Source: JAICTV01 sp035634055 | GTDB lineage: Bacteria; Planctomycetota; Phycisphaerae; Tepidisphaerales; Tepidisphaeraceae | Direction: 5' to 3' | Length of the DNA stretch: 20,538 nucleotides | Assembly: GCA_035634055.1 (NCBI GenBank) | Contig: DASQDR010000046.1 | Location: 1 to 20,538, forward strand | Part shown: in pieces, positions 1 to 9,545 of the stretch | Position numbering within the stretch: position 1 is the first letter of the stretch | How the letters are laid out: each line of letters begins with the position of its first letter | Position numbers and translations under genes: made by a program | The notes under the pieces: generated by a model | Told to the model about the DNA's origin: nothing | Databases searched by the model: none | What the model saw: the letters and a program-made list of their open reading frames with translations, nothing else

Positions 1-1
1 C

Positions 2-1431
2 CGGCGCCACGTCGCCGCCGGCGGCGCGGGCGGCGACGAGGTCCGCCCGCCGGTCGTGCTCCGCGGGCACTGCTTCGAGCAGTTCGGCGCCGGCGAGCCC
101 TACCTGCCGGTGTGGGAAGCGATCGACCGCGCGGCGAAGGAGGAGCCGGGCTCGCCGCTGGCGGCGCTGGTCGCGCGGCACGCGGCGGCGGTCTCCCCCG
201 AGGCCGAGCCACCGCCGCCCGGCAATCCCCCGGTCGACGCGCACGCCGCCCTGGCGCAGCGCCTGCTGCGCGACCTGAGCGACGCCATTGAGGCGCTGGC
301 GGCCGACAAGCCGGTCGTGCTGGTGCTGGAGGACGCGCACTGGGTCGATCACTCGACGCTGGACCTGCTCTCGGCGCTGGCCCGGCGGCGCGGACGGGCG
401 CGGCTGATGCTGGTGGCGACCTACCGCCCCACCGACGCGCTGGCCGCCGCGCACCCGCTCCGCGAAGTCGTCCGCGAGCTGCTGGCGGCGCGGCTGGCGG
501 AGGAAGTCGCGCTCGGCCCGCTCGATGAGTCCGCGGTCGCGGAGTACGTCGCCAAGCGCTTCCCTGGCGGCGGCATCCCCGGCGGAAGCCGCGACAACAT
601 CGCTGGCAGAGAAGGCTCGGTCCTCGCGCCGCGCCACCGCGATGGCCCGACGGCAACGGTGGACCTCGCCCGCCGGTTGCACCAGCGCACCGACGGCCAC
701 CCGCTGTTCCTCGTCCACCTGCTGGACGACCTGGCCGCGCACGCCCTGGCCGGCGAGGCGTGGGCGGACGCGCTGGAGACGCGCGTGCCGCGCACGGTGC
801 GGGCGATGATCGAGTCGCAGCTCGAGCGGCTGTCGCCCGACCAGCAGCGCGTGCTGGAGGCGGCGGCGGTCACCGGCGTCGAGTGCTCCGCCGCCGCCGT
901 AGCCGGCGCCCTCGGCGACGACCTGCTCACCGTCGAGCGCACGTGCGACGCGCTGGCGCGGCAGAACACCTTCGTCACCGCCCGCGGCTGCGCCGAATGG
1001 CCGGACGGGACGGTGTCGTCGCAGCACCGCTTCGTCCACGAGTTGTACCACCACGTGGTGAGGGATCGCCTCGGGGTGGCGCGGCGCGCGCAGCTCCACC
1101 GCGCGCTGGGGCTGCGGCTGGAAGCGGGTTGGGGGGGACCGCGCGGCCGAGCTGTCGGCGGAACTGTCGATGCACTTCGAGCAGGCGCGCGACTGGCCGC
1201 GGGCGGCGCGCTACCTTCGCAGCGCCGCCGACGCCGCGGCGCGGCACTACGCGCACCGCGAGGTGGCGCAGTACCTGCGGCGCGCCGTTGCCGCGCTGGA
1301 CCGCCTGCCGCCGGCGGAGCGCGCGGTGGCCGAGCTGCCGACGCTGCTGGCGCTGGCGGTGAACCTCCAGATCGTTGAAGGGATGGCCACGCCCAGCCGT
1401 CGAGCCGGTCTTCGCCCGGGCGGCCGCGTGA
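2..1431 (+). pseudogene. AAA-type signalling ATPase, 5'-partial, frameshifted and truncated remnant
   Basis: The frame is open from the left edge, so the true start and the Walker A loop lie outside the window. The early stretch LRGHCFEQFGAGEPYLPVWEA and the Walker B-like VLVLEDAHWVDHSTLDLL, followed by LVATYRP, match the AAA ATPase module of large multidomain regulators (PknK-, adenylate cyclase- and LuxR-like proteins). RTDGHPLFLVHLLDDL and the RFVHELYHHVVRDRL region continue that family pattern. Coding quality then jumps frame at a run of seven G (1131-1137): dropping one G joins EAGWG to DRAAELSAELSMHFEQARDW. A second +1 shift near 1395 restores ATPAVEPVFARAAA and then TGA at 1429-1431. 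The long TPR-like C-terminus usual in the family is missing. An extra stretch of about 30 residues around 570-660 also looks atypical. Either a decayed gene or a truncated gene with sequencing errors; the family call is firmer than the pseudogene call. Confidence 0.65.
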
Positions 1432-1439
1432 CGCAAAAC

Positions 1440-1469
1440 TTGACCCGCGCGCCGTCGACCGGTCACAAT
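1440..1469 (+). promoter_or_regulatory. Candidate sigma70-like promoter for the metzincin gene
   Basis: TTGACC (1440-1445) is separated by 18 bases from CACAAT (1464-1469), in the only short gap between the ATPase remnant and the metzincin gene. Transcription would begin near 1476 and give a leader of about 55 bases. Hexamer matches are 5/6 and 4/6. No experimental support; planctomycete promoters are poorly defined. Confidence 0.35.
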
Positions 1470-1530
1470 CCGCCCCCGCGTTTTCACCTCACTTCGGGCA
1501 CGGGCAGCAAAAAGCAGCGGGAGCAGGGCC

Positions 1531-4500
1531 ATGGATGCGGGAACCTCACGTCGTCACCGTTCGTCGTTTCTCCGGAAGTTGAACCGCGCGTTGCCGCGCT
1601 ACACGTTCGAGCTGTCGCGGCTCGAGCCGCGCGCGCTGCTGTGCGGCGAGCACGTTGGCGACGACGGGACGTTCATCGCGTACGACCCGCCGGCCCCGCA
1701 GGACGCCCGCAACCAGGCGGCCGCCTTCGCGCCGCCGGCCGCGCTGGTGGCCGAGGCGCAGGCGGCGGACAACGCGCCGTCCGGCCTGCCGCTGCTGCAC
1801 AGCAACCCGGGCGCGCACGCCAAGCTGTTCCTGGACTTCGACGGCAACGCGTCGCGCAGCTTCCCCGCGTACAACATCGATTCCGACCCCGCCACCTTCA
1901 CCGCCGCCGAGGCGGCCAACGTGCTGGAGATGTGGGCGCGCACCGCGGAGAAGTTCGCGCCGTTCAACATCGACGTGACCACCGAGGATCCCGGCGACCG
2001 CGCCGCCCGCCACGCCGGCGAGATCGTCGTCGGCTCCACCGGCAACAGCGCGGGTTACGGCTACGTCGGCTCGTTCGCCTACGGCGGCGGGTACGGCGTG
2101 ACCGAGGTCGGCCCCTACACCTCCAACAAGATCGCCGCCGACATCATCACCCACGAGGCCGGGCACGTGCTGGGGCTGTGGCACCAGTCGCTTTACGACG
2201 GCAACGGCAACAAGATCCAGGAATACTTCGTCGGCGACTCCCAGCGCGCGCCGATCATGGGCTACCTGTACAACGCGCAGCGCGCGCTCTGGTGGGACGG
2301 CAAGTCGAGTCAGGGCGCCAACATTCGCCAGGACGACCTGGCCATCCTCGCCGGGCAGAACAACGCCTTCGGCTACCGTCCCGACGACCACGGCGACACG
2401 TTCCTGCTGGCCGACACCCTTACCCTCGCCGGCGGGAGCGAATCGGCCTCGGCCGACGGCTTGATCGAGAAGACCAGCGACCAGGACGTCTTCGGCTTCT
2501 TCGCCGTCGGCGGCGAGCTGTCGCTCGACCTGAACGTCACCGCCCAAAGCCCGAGCCTCGACGCCACGCTCAAGCTCTACCGCTACGAGGAGGACACCTA
2601 CACGCTGGTCGCCAGCAGCGCCGGCGCGAGCTTCAGCGAAGCGCTGAGCTACCAGGCCACCGACTCCGCCTACTACTACGCGGTGGTCTCCAGCGCGGGC
2701 GGGTACGGCGACATCGGGCAGTACACGCTGACCGCCTCCTACCCGGATTCCCCGCAGCCGGTGAACGCGCCGAGCCACCTCGTCGCCACGCCGCTCGCCA
2801 ACGGCAGCGTCGACCTTGGGTGGGCGGACGAGGCGGGCAACGACGACGGCTACCGCGTCCAGCGCACCAGCGACGGCGGCGCGAGTTGGGCCACCGTCGC
2901 CACGCTCGGCCCCAGCAGCGAGAGCTACATCGACACCGGCACGGCCACCGGGCAGACGTACCACTACCGCGTGTTCGCCACCACCGCCGGCGGCGCCAGC
3001 AGTGAAGCGTCGAACCTCGCCCGCGCCGAGACGCAGCTCGGGCCCGCCAACGGGCGCGTGTCGAGCGTCGGCTTCACCAAGGCGACCCTCGCGTGGGACG
3101 CCGTCGCCGGCGCGGCGGGTTACCTGATCGAGCAATCTCTTAACGGCGCCACCTGGACCACGCTCGCCGCCGCCGCCGGCTTCGCCACCAGCCATCAGGT
3201 GACCGGGCTGGCCGCCGACAGCGACTCGTTCTACCGCGTGCGCACGGTGATGGACGGTTACTCGCTGCCGAACAACACCATCGCGGTTCACACGCGCCCG
3301 CTGGTGACGCCGGCGGCGCCGCAGAACCTGGTCGCCACGCCGGCGGGGCCCTACGCGATCGACCTCGCGTGGGACGACGTCGCCGAGGAGGAGCGGTACC
3401 TCACGCAGTACTCCGCCGACGGCGTGACCTGGAACGATTTTCTACAGAACCCCGCCGACAACACCACCGCGCGGCACTGGAGCTACTCGCCGGAGACGAC
3501 GTATTACTACCGGGTAGCGGCGGCGAACGAGGGGGGGCAGTCGGCGTGGAGCAACGTCGCCAGCGCCACCACCGCCGTCCTGACCGCCCCGGCCGCCCCC
3601 AGCGACGTTTACGTCAGCGGCAACTACGGCAGCGACACCGAGATCGGCTGGTCGGACAACTCCGACAACGAGCTGGACTTCCGCGTCGAGATGCTGAGCG
3701 ATGACGGGGCCGGCGGGCAGGCGTGGGAGGTGATCGGCTCCGTCGGCGAGCTGGATTACCCCTACTTCTACATCCAGCCGCTTGACCACAACACGAGCTA
3801 CACCGTGCGCGTCATCGCCACCAACACCGCCGGCGAGAGCGCGCCGAGCGAGGCGTTCACCTTCACCACCGCCACGGTGGCGCCGACCAACCTCCAGGTC
3901 GCCAGCACGAATTACCAGCAGGTGAACCTGACCTGGGGCGCCGCCGCGGGGGCGACCGGCTACCGCGTGCAGCGGCAGACGCCCGGCGAGTGGTACTGGG
4001 AGACGCTCGGCACGCCGACGGGCACCAGCTTCACCGACACCACCGCGGCGCAGTCCACCACGTACCGTTACCGCGTGATGGCGACCAACGGCTCGTGCGA
4101 GTCGCTGCCGAGCAACGAGGTGTCGTTCCTGACCACCCCCGACGTCCCCGCCGCCCCAACCGACCTGACCGCCACGCCCAGCACCAGCCGCCACGCGATC
4201 ACGCTGACCTGGACCGACGGCCCGTTCGAGAGCGGCTACTCGATCGAGCGCAGCACCGACGGCACGAGCTTCGCGCAGGTGGCGACCACCGCCGCCAACG
4301 TGGCGACCTTCACCGATCCCGGCCGCACGCCGGGCGTTGCCTATCATTACCGCGTGCGCGCCAGCAACTCCGCCGGCACGTCACCTTACAGCGCAGTCGC
4401 CACCGCCACCGGCCCGACGGTGCTCGCGCCGGCCGCGCCGACGGCGCTGGTCAGCGACGGCTCGAGCGACTTCTCCGTCACCCTCCGCTGGACCGACAAC

Positions 4501-6360
4501 GCGCACAACGAGCTGGAATACCGTATCGAGGCGCTCTTCCCCGACCCGTACGGCGACGATCCGTACTTTGCGGAGGTGGCGGTCGTCTCCGGCGGCACGA
4601 TCCAGTGGACCGACGATTCGCTGAGCAGCGGCGAGCAGGTCACCTACCGCGTGCGCGCGTGGAACGAGGGCGGCTTCTCCGCCTACAGCAACGTGCTGTC
4701 CACGCAGACGACGCCCCCCGCTCCTGGCGACTTGTACGCAGAGGCGACCGGCTCCAACCGCGTCAACCTCGCGTGGGAAGGCGTCTGGGCCAACGACGGC
4801 TACCTGATCCAGCGGTCGCTCACCGGCACCGGCGGGTGGGCGAATCTGGCGAGCGTCGCCTACGACGTCACCACCTACGCCGACAACACCGTCGCGCCGC
4901 TGACGACCTACCACTACCGCGTGATCGCCACCAGCCCCGTCGGCCCGTCGGGCGCGAGCAACGTCGCCAGCGCGACCACGCCGGCGGTGAACCTGCCCGC
5001 GACGCCGCAGAACGTCTCGGCCGCCGCCGCCTCCACTTCGCAGATCAACGTCTCGTGGAGCGACGTCGCCAACGAGACCGGCTACCGCGTAGAGCGCAGC
5101 GGCGACGGCGGGGCGACGTGGTCCGCGCTGGCCACGGTGGCGGCCAACGTCACCACCCACGGCGACACCGGTCTGGCGGCGGGCGCGAGCTTTTCCTATC
5201 GCGTGATCGCCACGAACAGCGGCGGGCAATCGAACCCGAGTGCCGCTGCAATTGCCGCCACGTTCGTCGCCGCGCCCGCCGCCCTTACCGCGACGCCGGT
5301 GACGGCCACGCGCGTGGACCTGGCGTGGGCGGACGTCAACGGCGAGACCGGCTATCGCATCGAGCGCAGCACCGACGGCGGCGCGACGTGGTCGCTGCTC
5401 GCCTCGACCGGCGCGAACGTCACCACCCACAGCAACACCACCGCGCTGGCCGGCACGAGTTACCGCTACCGCGTGCGCGGGTACAACGGCGCGGGCAACG
5501 GGGCGTTCTCGCCGGTGGCGTCGGCGCTGACCGTCCCGGCCGCGCCGACGCCGGCGGCCACGCCCGTCTCGGCGTCGCAGATCAACCTGAGCTGGACCAA
5601 CGTGGCCGGCGAGAGCGGCTACACGGTCGAGCGCTCCAACGACGGCGGGGCGACGTGGCAGATGTCGGCCAACGTCGCCGCCGACGTCACCGCCTACAGC
5701 GACACCGGCCTGACCGCCGGCACCGCCTACACCTACCGCGTGCGCGCCAACAACGCGACCGGCAGCAGTGGCCACGGCGGCACCGCCAGCGCGACCACCG
5801 CCCCGGCGGCGCCGGGCGGTCTGGTGGCGACGTCGGCGGGCGCGACGCAGATCAACGTGTCGTGGAACGACGTCGCCGGCGAGACCGGTTACGTCGTCGA
5901 GCGCTCCGCCGACGGCGCCAGCGGCTGGGCGCAGGTGGGCACGACGAGCACGGGCGTGACCGCCTTCGCCAACACCGGGCTGGCCGCCGGCACGACCTAT
6001 TTCTACCGCGTGCGCGCCACCGGCTCGGCCGGCGGCTCGGGCTACAGCGCGACCGCCAGCGCCACCACGCAATCGCTCGTTCCGGCAGCCCCCGGCAACC
6101 TGGCGGCAACGGCGCTGAGCCGCACGTCGATCCGCCTGACGTGGGCCGACAACTCCGGCAACGAGACCGGCTTCCGCATCGAGCGCTCGCTCAACGGCAC
6201 CAGCGGCTGGGCGCAGGTCGGCTCGGTCGGCGCCAATGTCACCACGTTCGAGAACACCGGCCTGACGAGGAACACCCGCTACTACTACCGCGTCGTCGCC
6301 TACAACGCCTCGGGTACGTCGCCGTACAGCAACGTCGCCAACACGTTCACGCTGAAGTAA
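1531..6360 (+). CDS. Secreted metzincin zinc metalloprotease with PPC-like domain and 13 fibronectin type III domains
   Basis: The 1609-residue product is probably an exported or surface protease. Its basic N-terminus carries LEPRALL at residues 31-37, the LEPR-XLL-type motif seen at the start of large exported planctomycete proteins. The catalytic signature HEAGHVLGLWH at 208-218 fits HExxHxxGxxH, with three zinc-binding histidines and Glu209, and a Met-turn (PIMGY) follows at 241-245. Residues about 282-405 resemble a bacterial pre-peptidase C-terminal domain (DHGDTFLLADTL through DVFGFFAVGG to GQYTLTAS). From about 411 to the end, 13 FN3 domains repeat a PxxPxxLxA...W...GYRVERS...YYYRVxAxN pattern. 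The ATG is preceded by GGGAG (1519-1523) at good spacing. FN3 arrays usually bind polysaccharide or extend a catalytic head from the surface. Substrate unknown. No membrane anchor or LPxTG-like sorting signal is visible at the C-terminus. Confidence 0.9.
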   Translation: MDAGTSRRHRSSFLRKLNRALPRYTFELSRLEPRALLCGEHVGDDGTFIAYDPPAPQDARNQAAAFAPPAALVAEAQAADNAPSGLPLLHSNPGAHAKLFLDFDGNASRSFPAYNIDSDPATFTAAEAANVLEMWARTAEKFAPFNIDVTTEDPGDRAARHAGEIVVGSTGNSAGYGYVGSFAYGGGYGVTEVGPYTSNKIAADIITHEAGHVLGLWHQSLYDGNGNKIQEYFVGDSQRAPIMGYLYNAQRALWWDGKSSQGANIRQDDLAILAGQNNAFGYRPDDHGDTFLLADTLTLAGGSESASADGLIEKTSDQDVFGFFAVGGELSLDLNVTAQSPSLDATLKLYRYEEDTYTLVASSAGASFSEALSYQATDSAYYYAVVSSAGGYGDIGQYTLTASYPDSPQPVNAPSHLVATPLANGSVDLGWADEAGNDDGYRVQRTSDGGASWATVATLGPSSESYIDTGTATGQTYHYRVFATTAGGASSEASNLARAETQLGPANGRVSSVGFTKATLAWDAVAGAAGYLIEQSLNGATWTTLAAAAGFATSHQVTGLAADSDSFYRVRTVMDGYSLPNNTIAVHTRPLVTPAAPQNLVATPAGPYAIDLAWDDVAEEERYLTQYSADGVTWNDFLQNPADNTTARHWSYSPETTYYYRVAAANEGGQSAWSNVASATTAVLTAPAAPSDVYVSGNYGSDTEIGWSDNSDNELDFRVEMLSDDGAGGQAWEVIGSVGELDYPYFYIQPLDHNTSYTVRVIATNTAGESAPSEAFTFTTATVAPTNLQVASTNYQQVNLTWGAAAGATGYRVQRQTPGEWYWETLGTPTGTSFTDTTAAQSTTYRYRVMATNGSCESLPSNEVSFLTTPDVPAAPTDLTATPSTSRHAITLTWTDGPFESGYSIERSTDGTSFAQVATTAANVATFTDPGRTPGVAYHYRVRASNSAGTSPYSAVATATGPTVLAPAAPTALVSDGSSDFSVTLRWTDNAHNELEYRIEALFPDPYGDDPYFAEVAVVSGGTIQWTDDSLSSGEQVTYRVRAWNEGGFSAYSNVLSTQTTPPAPGDLYAEATGSNRVNLAWEGVWANDGYLIQRSLTGTGGWANLASVAYDVTTYADNTVAPLTTYHYRVIATSPVGPSGASNVASATTPAVNLPATPQNVSAAAASTSQINVSWSDVANETGYRVERSGDGGATWSALATVAANVTTHGDTGLAAGASFSYRVIATNSGGQSNPSAAAIAATFVAAPAALTATPVTATRVDLAWADVNGETGYRIERSTDGGATWSLLASTGANVTTHSNTTALAGTSYRYRVRGYNGAGNGAFSPVASALTVPAAPTPAATPVSASQINLSWTNVAGESGYTVERSNDGGATWQMSANVAADVTAYSDTGLTAGTAYTYRVRANNATGSSGHGGTASATTAPAAPGGLVATSAGATQINVSWNDVAGETGYVVERSADGASGWAQVGTTSTGVTAFANTGLAAGTTYFYRVRATGSAGGSGYSATASATTQSLVPAAPGNLAATALSRTSIRLTWADNSGNETGFRIERSLNGTSGWAQVGSVGANVTTFENTGLTRNTRYYYRVVAYNASGTSPYSNVANTFTLK
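2761..6357 (+). repeat. Array of 13 FN3-encoding repeats inside the metzincin gene
   Basis: Thirteen units of about 90 codons, recognisable by PAAP-type starts and YRVRA-type ends. The last five units (from about 4990) are closer to each other, with repeated wording such as SQINVSW and GYRVERS, than the first units are. This suggests recent duplication or conversion at the 3' end. Units 4 and 7 are the most divergent. Confidence 0.85.
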
Positions 6361-6375
6361 CCAGGGGCCGCCTTT

Positions 6376-6403
6376 CCCTCTCCCCGGCACGCCGGGGAGA
6401 GGG
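6376..6403. repeat. Perfect intergenic inverted repeat (13-bp arms), possible bidirectional terminator
   Basis: The arms CCCTCTCCCCGGC (6376-6388) and GCCGGGGAGAGGG (6391-6403) are exact reverse complements around two bases, so the practical loop is four bases. It starts 16 bases after the metzincin stop and could end that transcript and the convergent one from 6965. There is no T tract after the plus-strand arm; in minus-strand sense only a short non-T tail follows. The arm sequence resembles dispersed intergenic palindromes of many GC-rich genomes. The rest of the 6361-6539 gap also holds a 6-bp inverted repeat (ACCGCC/GGCGGT near 6510-6530) and no gene. Confidence 0.6.
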
Positions 6404-6539
6404 TGAGGTGGCGAGTGGAGTCGGCGACGCGCCCACCACGCGAGGGGCCACGGCGCTTCGCGCGGTGTCATCCCGAAGCGTAAGCTCGCACGTTGCGCGC
6501 CTGGCTTTACCGCCTCGCGTCGGGCGGTCGCCACCCGTG

Positions 6540-6965
6540 TCATCTTGCCAGCACCACGAACATCAGGAAGGCCCGCGCCGTCCAGGCCGCGGTGCGGATC
6601 CAGTTGGTCCGGCAGAGGCGCGCGCACGCGGTGTCGTCGAAGCCGCGGGCGAGCTGGTTGTGGCGGGGGACCTGGAGGAGGAACGTCGACAGCCAGATGA
6701 CCGCGACCAGCGCCAGCCCCGCCCACAGAAGCGCGGCCGCAGCACCCGCCGGCGGGCGGGCGACGAGCCAGGCGGCCGTCGCGGCTTCCACGATCATCGG
6801 CGGCAGCACGACCCACGTCGTCAGCCGCGTGTGCCGGCGGTGGTAGTCGCCGAACCCGTCGCGCCCGACGCCGGCGAACTGCGGGTAATGCACGAGCTGA
6901 ACGAACCAGATCACGCCGGTCATGAACCACGTGGCCGCGGCGTTGAGCAGGAGGACCAGCGTCAT
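6540..6965 (-). CDS. Conserved four-helix membrane protein of unknown function
   Basis: The 141-residue product is almost entirely membrane-embedded, with hydrophobic segments at about 3-25, 47-68, 73-95 and 120-140. Conserved-looking polar motifs sit between them: a QLVHYP stretch after helix 1, YHRRHTRLTTWVVLPPM before helix 2, VPRHNQLARGFD after helix 3, and TNWIRTAAW before helix 4. The His, Asn and Arg pattern recalls a family of uncharacterised small membrane proteins found in many bacteria, but I cannot name a domain with certainty. The ATG at 6965 is chosen because TM1 starts directly after it; the open frame extends 38 codons upstream with low-complexity sequence lacking membrane or family features. 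No clear Shine-Dalgarno sequence. It lies 192 bases downstream of the hybrid kinase on the same strand and may be read through from it. Confidence 0.75.
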   Translation of the reverse strand: MTLVLLLNAAATWFMTGVIWFVQLVHYPQFAGVGRDGFGDYHRRHTRLTTWVVLPPMIVEAATAAWLVARPPAGAAAALLWAGLALVAVIWLSTFLLQVPRHNQLARGFDDTACARLCRTNWIRTAAWTARAFLMFVVLAR

Positions 6966-7157
6966 GCCGCGATGATAGCGCGGGCAAGGCGCGCGGCGGC
7001 AGCAGGGCGACATCGCGGCGGCGCTGAAGGGCGGGACCGCGGTTGCGGCGCGTGCGTCACCTTGCGGGCCGCCGCGCACGATCGCGCTCGAGACGGACGA
7101 CGACGACGACGACGGCGCGCGGTTGTGGGGCTGGCGCGGCGGGCGCGGAGGCTCGTC

Positions 7158-9545
7158 TCAGGCGGCCTTGCCGCGGGTGATCTGGGTGCAGAGGTTTGCC
7201 ATCGCCGTGCAGCAGTTGGCGATGGCGGACTTGTCGGCGCCGGCGATGATCGCCTGCTCGAGCTTGGCGGCGGCCTGGCTGACGGTGGCGAAGCCGTAGC
7301 CCCCGGCGGCGCCCTTGAGCTGGTGGGCCAGCACCTTGAGCTGGTTCATCTCCCCCGCCGCCAGCGCCTCCTGGATCGCCGCCATGCGCTGCGGCAGCCC
7401 GGTGATGAAGCGCTCCACGAGCTTGGCGGTCGCCGGCTTGCTCATCAGCTTGGTGAGCGTCGCGTTGTTGGTCGTGTCGATCGTCAGCGGCGGCGCGGAT
7501 CGCGGCTGCTCCGCCGCTTCCGGCGTCGCCGGCGCGGCAGCGGCGGGATCGGCGGCGGCGGCAACGCCCGGCGCGGGCGGCGCGGTCACCGGCTCCGAGC
7601 GCTCGCGCAGGTACTTGCGCAGCACGTTGACGAAGATCTCGTGGTCGATCGGCTTGACCGCGAAATCGTCGCAGCCGGCCGAAAGGCACTTCTCGCGGTC
7701 GCCGCCCATCGCGTGGGCGGTCAGCGCGACGATCGGCCCGCGGTAGTTCGCCTTGCGCAGCTGCGCCACTGCGCCGTAGCCGTCCAGCTCCGGCATCTGC
7801 ATGTCCATCAGGATCAGGTCGAAGGGGTTTCCCTTCTTCAGTGAGTCCAGCGCGCGGTCGCGGGCGAGCAGGCCGTTCTCCACCTCGACGACCTCCAGCC
7901 CCGCCTGCCGCAGGTAGAAGGTGATGAGCACGCGGTTATCGGCGCCGTCCTCGGCGAGCAGGACGCGCCCCTCGAGGCGGACGGTGTCGGCGCGGGTGGC
8001 GGGACCCTCGGATGCATCCACCAGCGCCTGCGGCGAATCAAGCAGCGCCACGCCGCGCAGCGGGCCGGTCTGCACCGCCAGCGTGAAGGTGCTCCCGGCG
8101 CCCGCCTCGCTGCGGCTGTAGAGGTCTCCGCCGAGCATCATCGCCAGCCGCTTGGAGATCGTCAGCCCCAGCCCGGTGCCGCCGAACTTGCGGGTGGTGG
8201 AGTTATCCGCCTGCGCGAACGGGCGGAAGAGCAGCGCCTGCTGTTCCTTGGTCAGCCCGACGCCGGTGTCAACCACGTCGAAGCGCAGCCGCGGGCTGGG
8301 GTGGTCCACCGGGTCGATCAGGCTGACCAGCAGCTTGATGCTGCCGGCGTGGGTGAACTTGATCGCGTTGCCCAGCAGGTTCATGAGGATCTGCCGCAGC
8401 CGCGTCGGGTCGGTCTGGATCGCCTGCGGGATCGGCCCGATGTAGCGGACGTCGAAGGCCAGGTTCTTGTCGATCGCGCGCACCTTCATCAGCGCGGCGA
8501 CGTCGGTGACGATCTGCACCGGCGAGCAGGTGATCCGCTCGACGGTCATCTTGCCCGCCTCGATCTTGCTCACGTCCAGGATGTCGTTGATGACCGAGAG
8601 CAGGTGCTCGCCGTTGCGGCGGATGGTCTGGATGCAGCGGCGGCGTTCCTCGTCGCTCTGGTTGAGCGTGAGCAGGTCGGCGTAGCCGAGGATCGCGGTC
8701 ATCGGCGTGCGGATCTCGTGGCTCATGTTGGCGACGAACGCGCTCTTGGCGCGGCTCGCGGCCTCGGCGGTCTGCTTGGCGTCCAGCAGCTCGCGCTCCA
8801 TGTTCTTGCGCGCGGTGATGTCCTTGGCCACCGTGATGATCGCCAGCGGCCGGCCGGCGGTGTCGCGCATGGTCGACGCCGACAGCAGCACCGGCACCAG
8901 GCGGCCGCTGTTGGTGCGGTACGTCGCCTCGAAGTCGCGCATCTGGTTGCTCTTCAGCACGTCGCGCATCGGCGGGCCGAGCAGCGACGGCTCTTCCTTG
9001 AACAGCGTCTCGATCGGGCGGCCGACCAGTTCCAGCTCGGTGTACTCCAGCAGCTCGCACGCCGCCTTGTTCACCGTCTGGATGCGCAGGTCCGGGTCGG
9101 TGACGATCAGGATGTCGAACATCGACTTGATGACGTTGTCGGCGTAGCGCTTGGCGGCGACCAGCTCCTCTTCCTTGATCTGCTTGGCCTCCAGCGCCTG
9201 GAGCTTGCCGTGGAAGTCGTTGAAGGCGGCCGCGATGTGATCCAGCTCGTCGCTGCCGTGGATGCGGATCGGCTCCATGCCCTCGGCGGCGAGCGCCTCG
9301 GCCTCGCGGCGCACGCGGCTGATCGAGCGGCTGACCGAGCGCGTGGCGACGGCGCAGGCGACGATCACCAGCGCGATCGCGAACCCGCCCGCGCCGGCGG
9401 CGACGCGCAGCGCCAGCGCCAGCTCCTCGGCCGGCATCGGCTCGTAGCTGAGCCGCAGCAGCGGGAGCAGACCGCTCCCGCACGACACGGCGGCGGCGCC
9501 GGTGGCGAGGGTGGAGGCGATCAGCAGCGTCGTCTTGATCCGCAT
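7158..9545 (-). CDS. Membrane-bound hybrid sensor histidine kinase (HAMP-PAS-HisKA-HATPase-REC-Hpt)
   Basis: The 795-residue product is a multistep phosphorelay kinase. Two hydrophobic segments (about 5-30 and 49-69) flank a loop of only about 15 residues, so sensing is unlikely to rest on a periplasmic domain. A HAMP region (about 66-118) and a PAS domain (about 133-245) follow. The H-box NMSHEIRTPM has the phosphoacceptor His276. The ATPase domain shows LMNLLGNAIKFT, DVVDTGVGL and GGTGLGLTIS. The receiver domain has LILMDMQMPELDG with Asp581 and the conserved KP(ID). A proline/alanine linker leads to a C-terminal Hpt domain with HQLKGAAGGYG, His741. All phosphotransfer residues are present, so signal should pass His276 to Asp581 to His741 and then to an unlinked regulator. 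I place the start at the ATG directly before TM1 (9545); a longer start at 9641 would add 32 polar residues. No response-regulator gene adjoins it. Confidence 0.93.
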   Translation of the reverse strand: MRIKTTLLIASTLATGAAAVSCGSGLLPLLRLSYEPMPAEELALALRVAAGAGGFAIALVIVACAVATRSVSRSISRVRREAEALAAEGMEPIRIHGSDELDHIAAAFNDFHGKLQALEAKQIKEEELVAAKRYADNVIKSMFDILIVTDPDLRIQTVNKAACELLEYTELELVGRPIETLFKEEPSLLGPPMRDVLKSNQMRDFEATYRTNSGRLVPVLLSASTMRDTAGRPLAIITVAKDITARKNMERELLDAKQTAEAASRAKSAFVANMSHEIRTPMTAILGYADLLTLNQSDEERRRCIQTIRRNGEHLLSVINDILDVSKIEAGKMTVERITCSPVQIVTDVAALMKVRAIDKNLAFDVRYIGPIPQAIQTDPTRLRQILMNLLGNAIKFTHAGSIKLLVSLIDPVDHPSPRLRFDVVDTGVGLTKEQQALLFRPFAQADNSTTRKFGGTGLGLTISKRLAMMLGGDLYSRSEAGAGSTFTLAVQTGPLRGVALLDSPQALVDASEGPATRADTVRLEGRVLLAEDGADNRVLITFYLRQAGLEVVEVENGLLARDRALDSLKKGNPFDLILMDMQMPELDGYGAVAQLRKANYRGPIVALTAHAMGGDREKCLSAGCDDFAVKPIDHEIFVNVLRKYLRERSEPVTAPPAPGVAAAADPAAAAPATPEAAEQPRSAPPLTIDTTNNATLTKLMSKPATAKLVERFITGLPQRMAAIQEALAAGEMNQLKVLAHQLKGAAGGYGFATVSQAAAKLEQAIIAGADKSAIANCCTAMANLCTQITRGKAA

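Noticed and set aside
1170..3005. Plus-strand frame running from the ATPase remnant into the metzincin gene
   Set aside because: Only its first part (to about 1394) matches the ATPase family, and that is explained by a frameshift. The rest is an out-of-frame shadow of the protease gene.
4381..6987. Long minus-strand open frame opposite the FN3 array
   Set aside because: Mirror of the repetitive FN3 codons, rich in Arg, Gly and Ala, with no recognisable domain.
7096..7113. Six tandem GAC units, similar to the repeat encoding Thr in the thrS leader
   Set aside because: Non-coding microsatellite between the two minus-strand genes, with no start codon, terminator or synthetase context. Kept only as a caution that such repeats arise by chance here.
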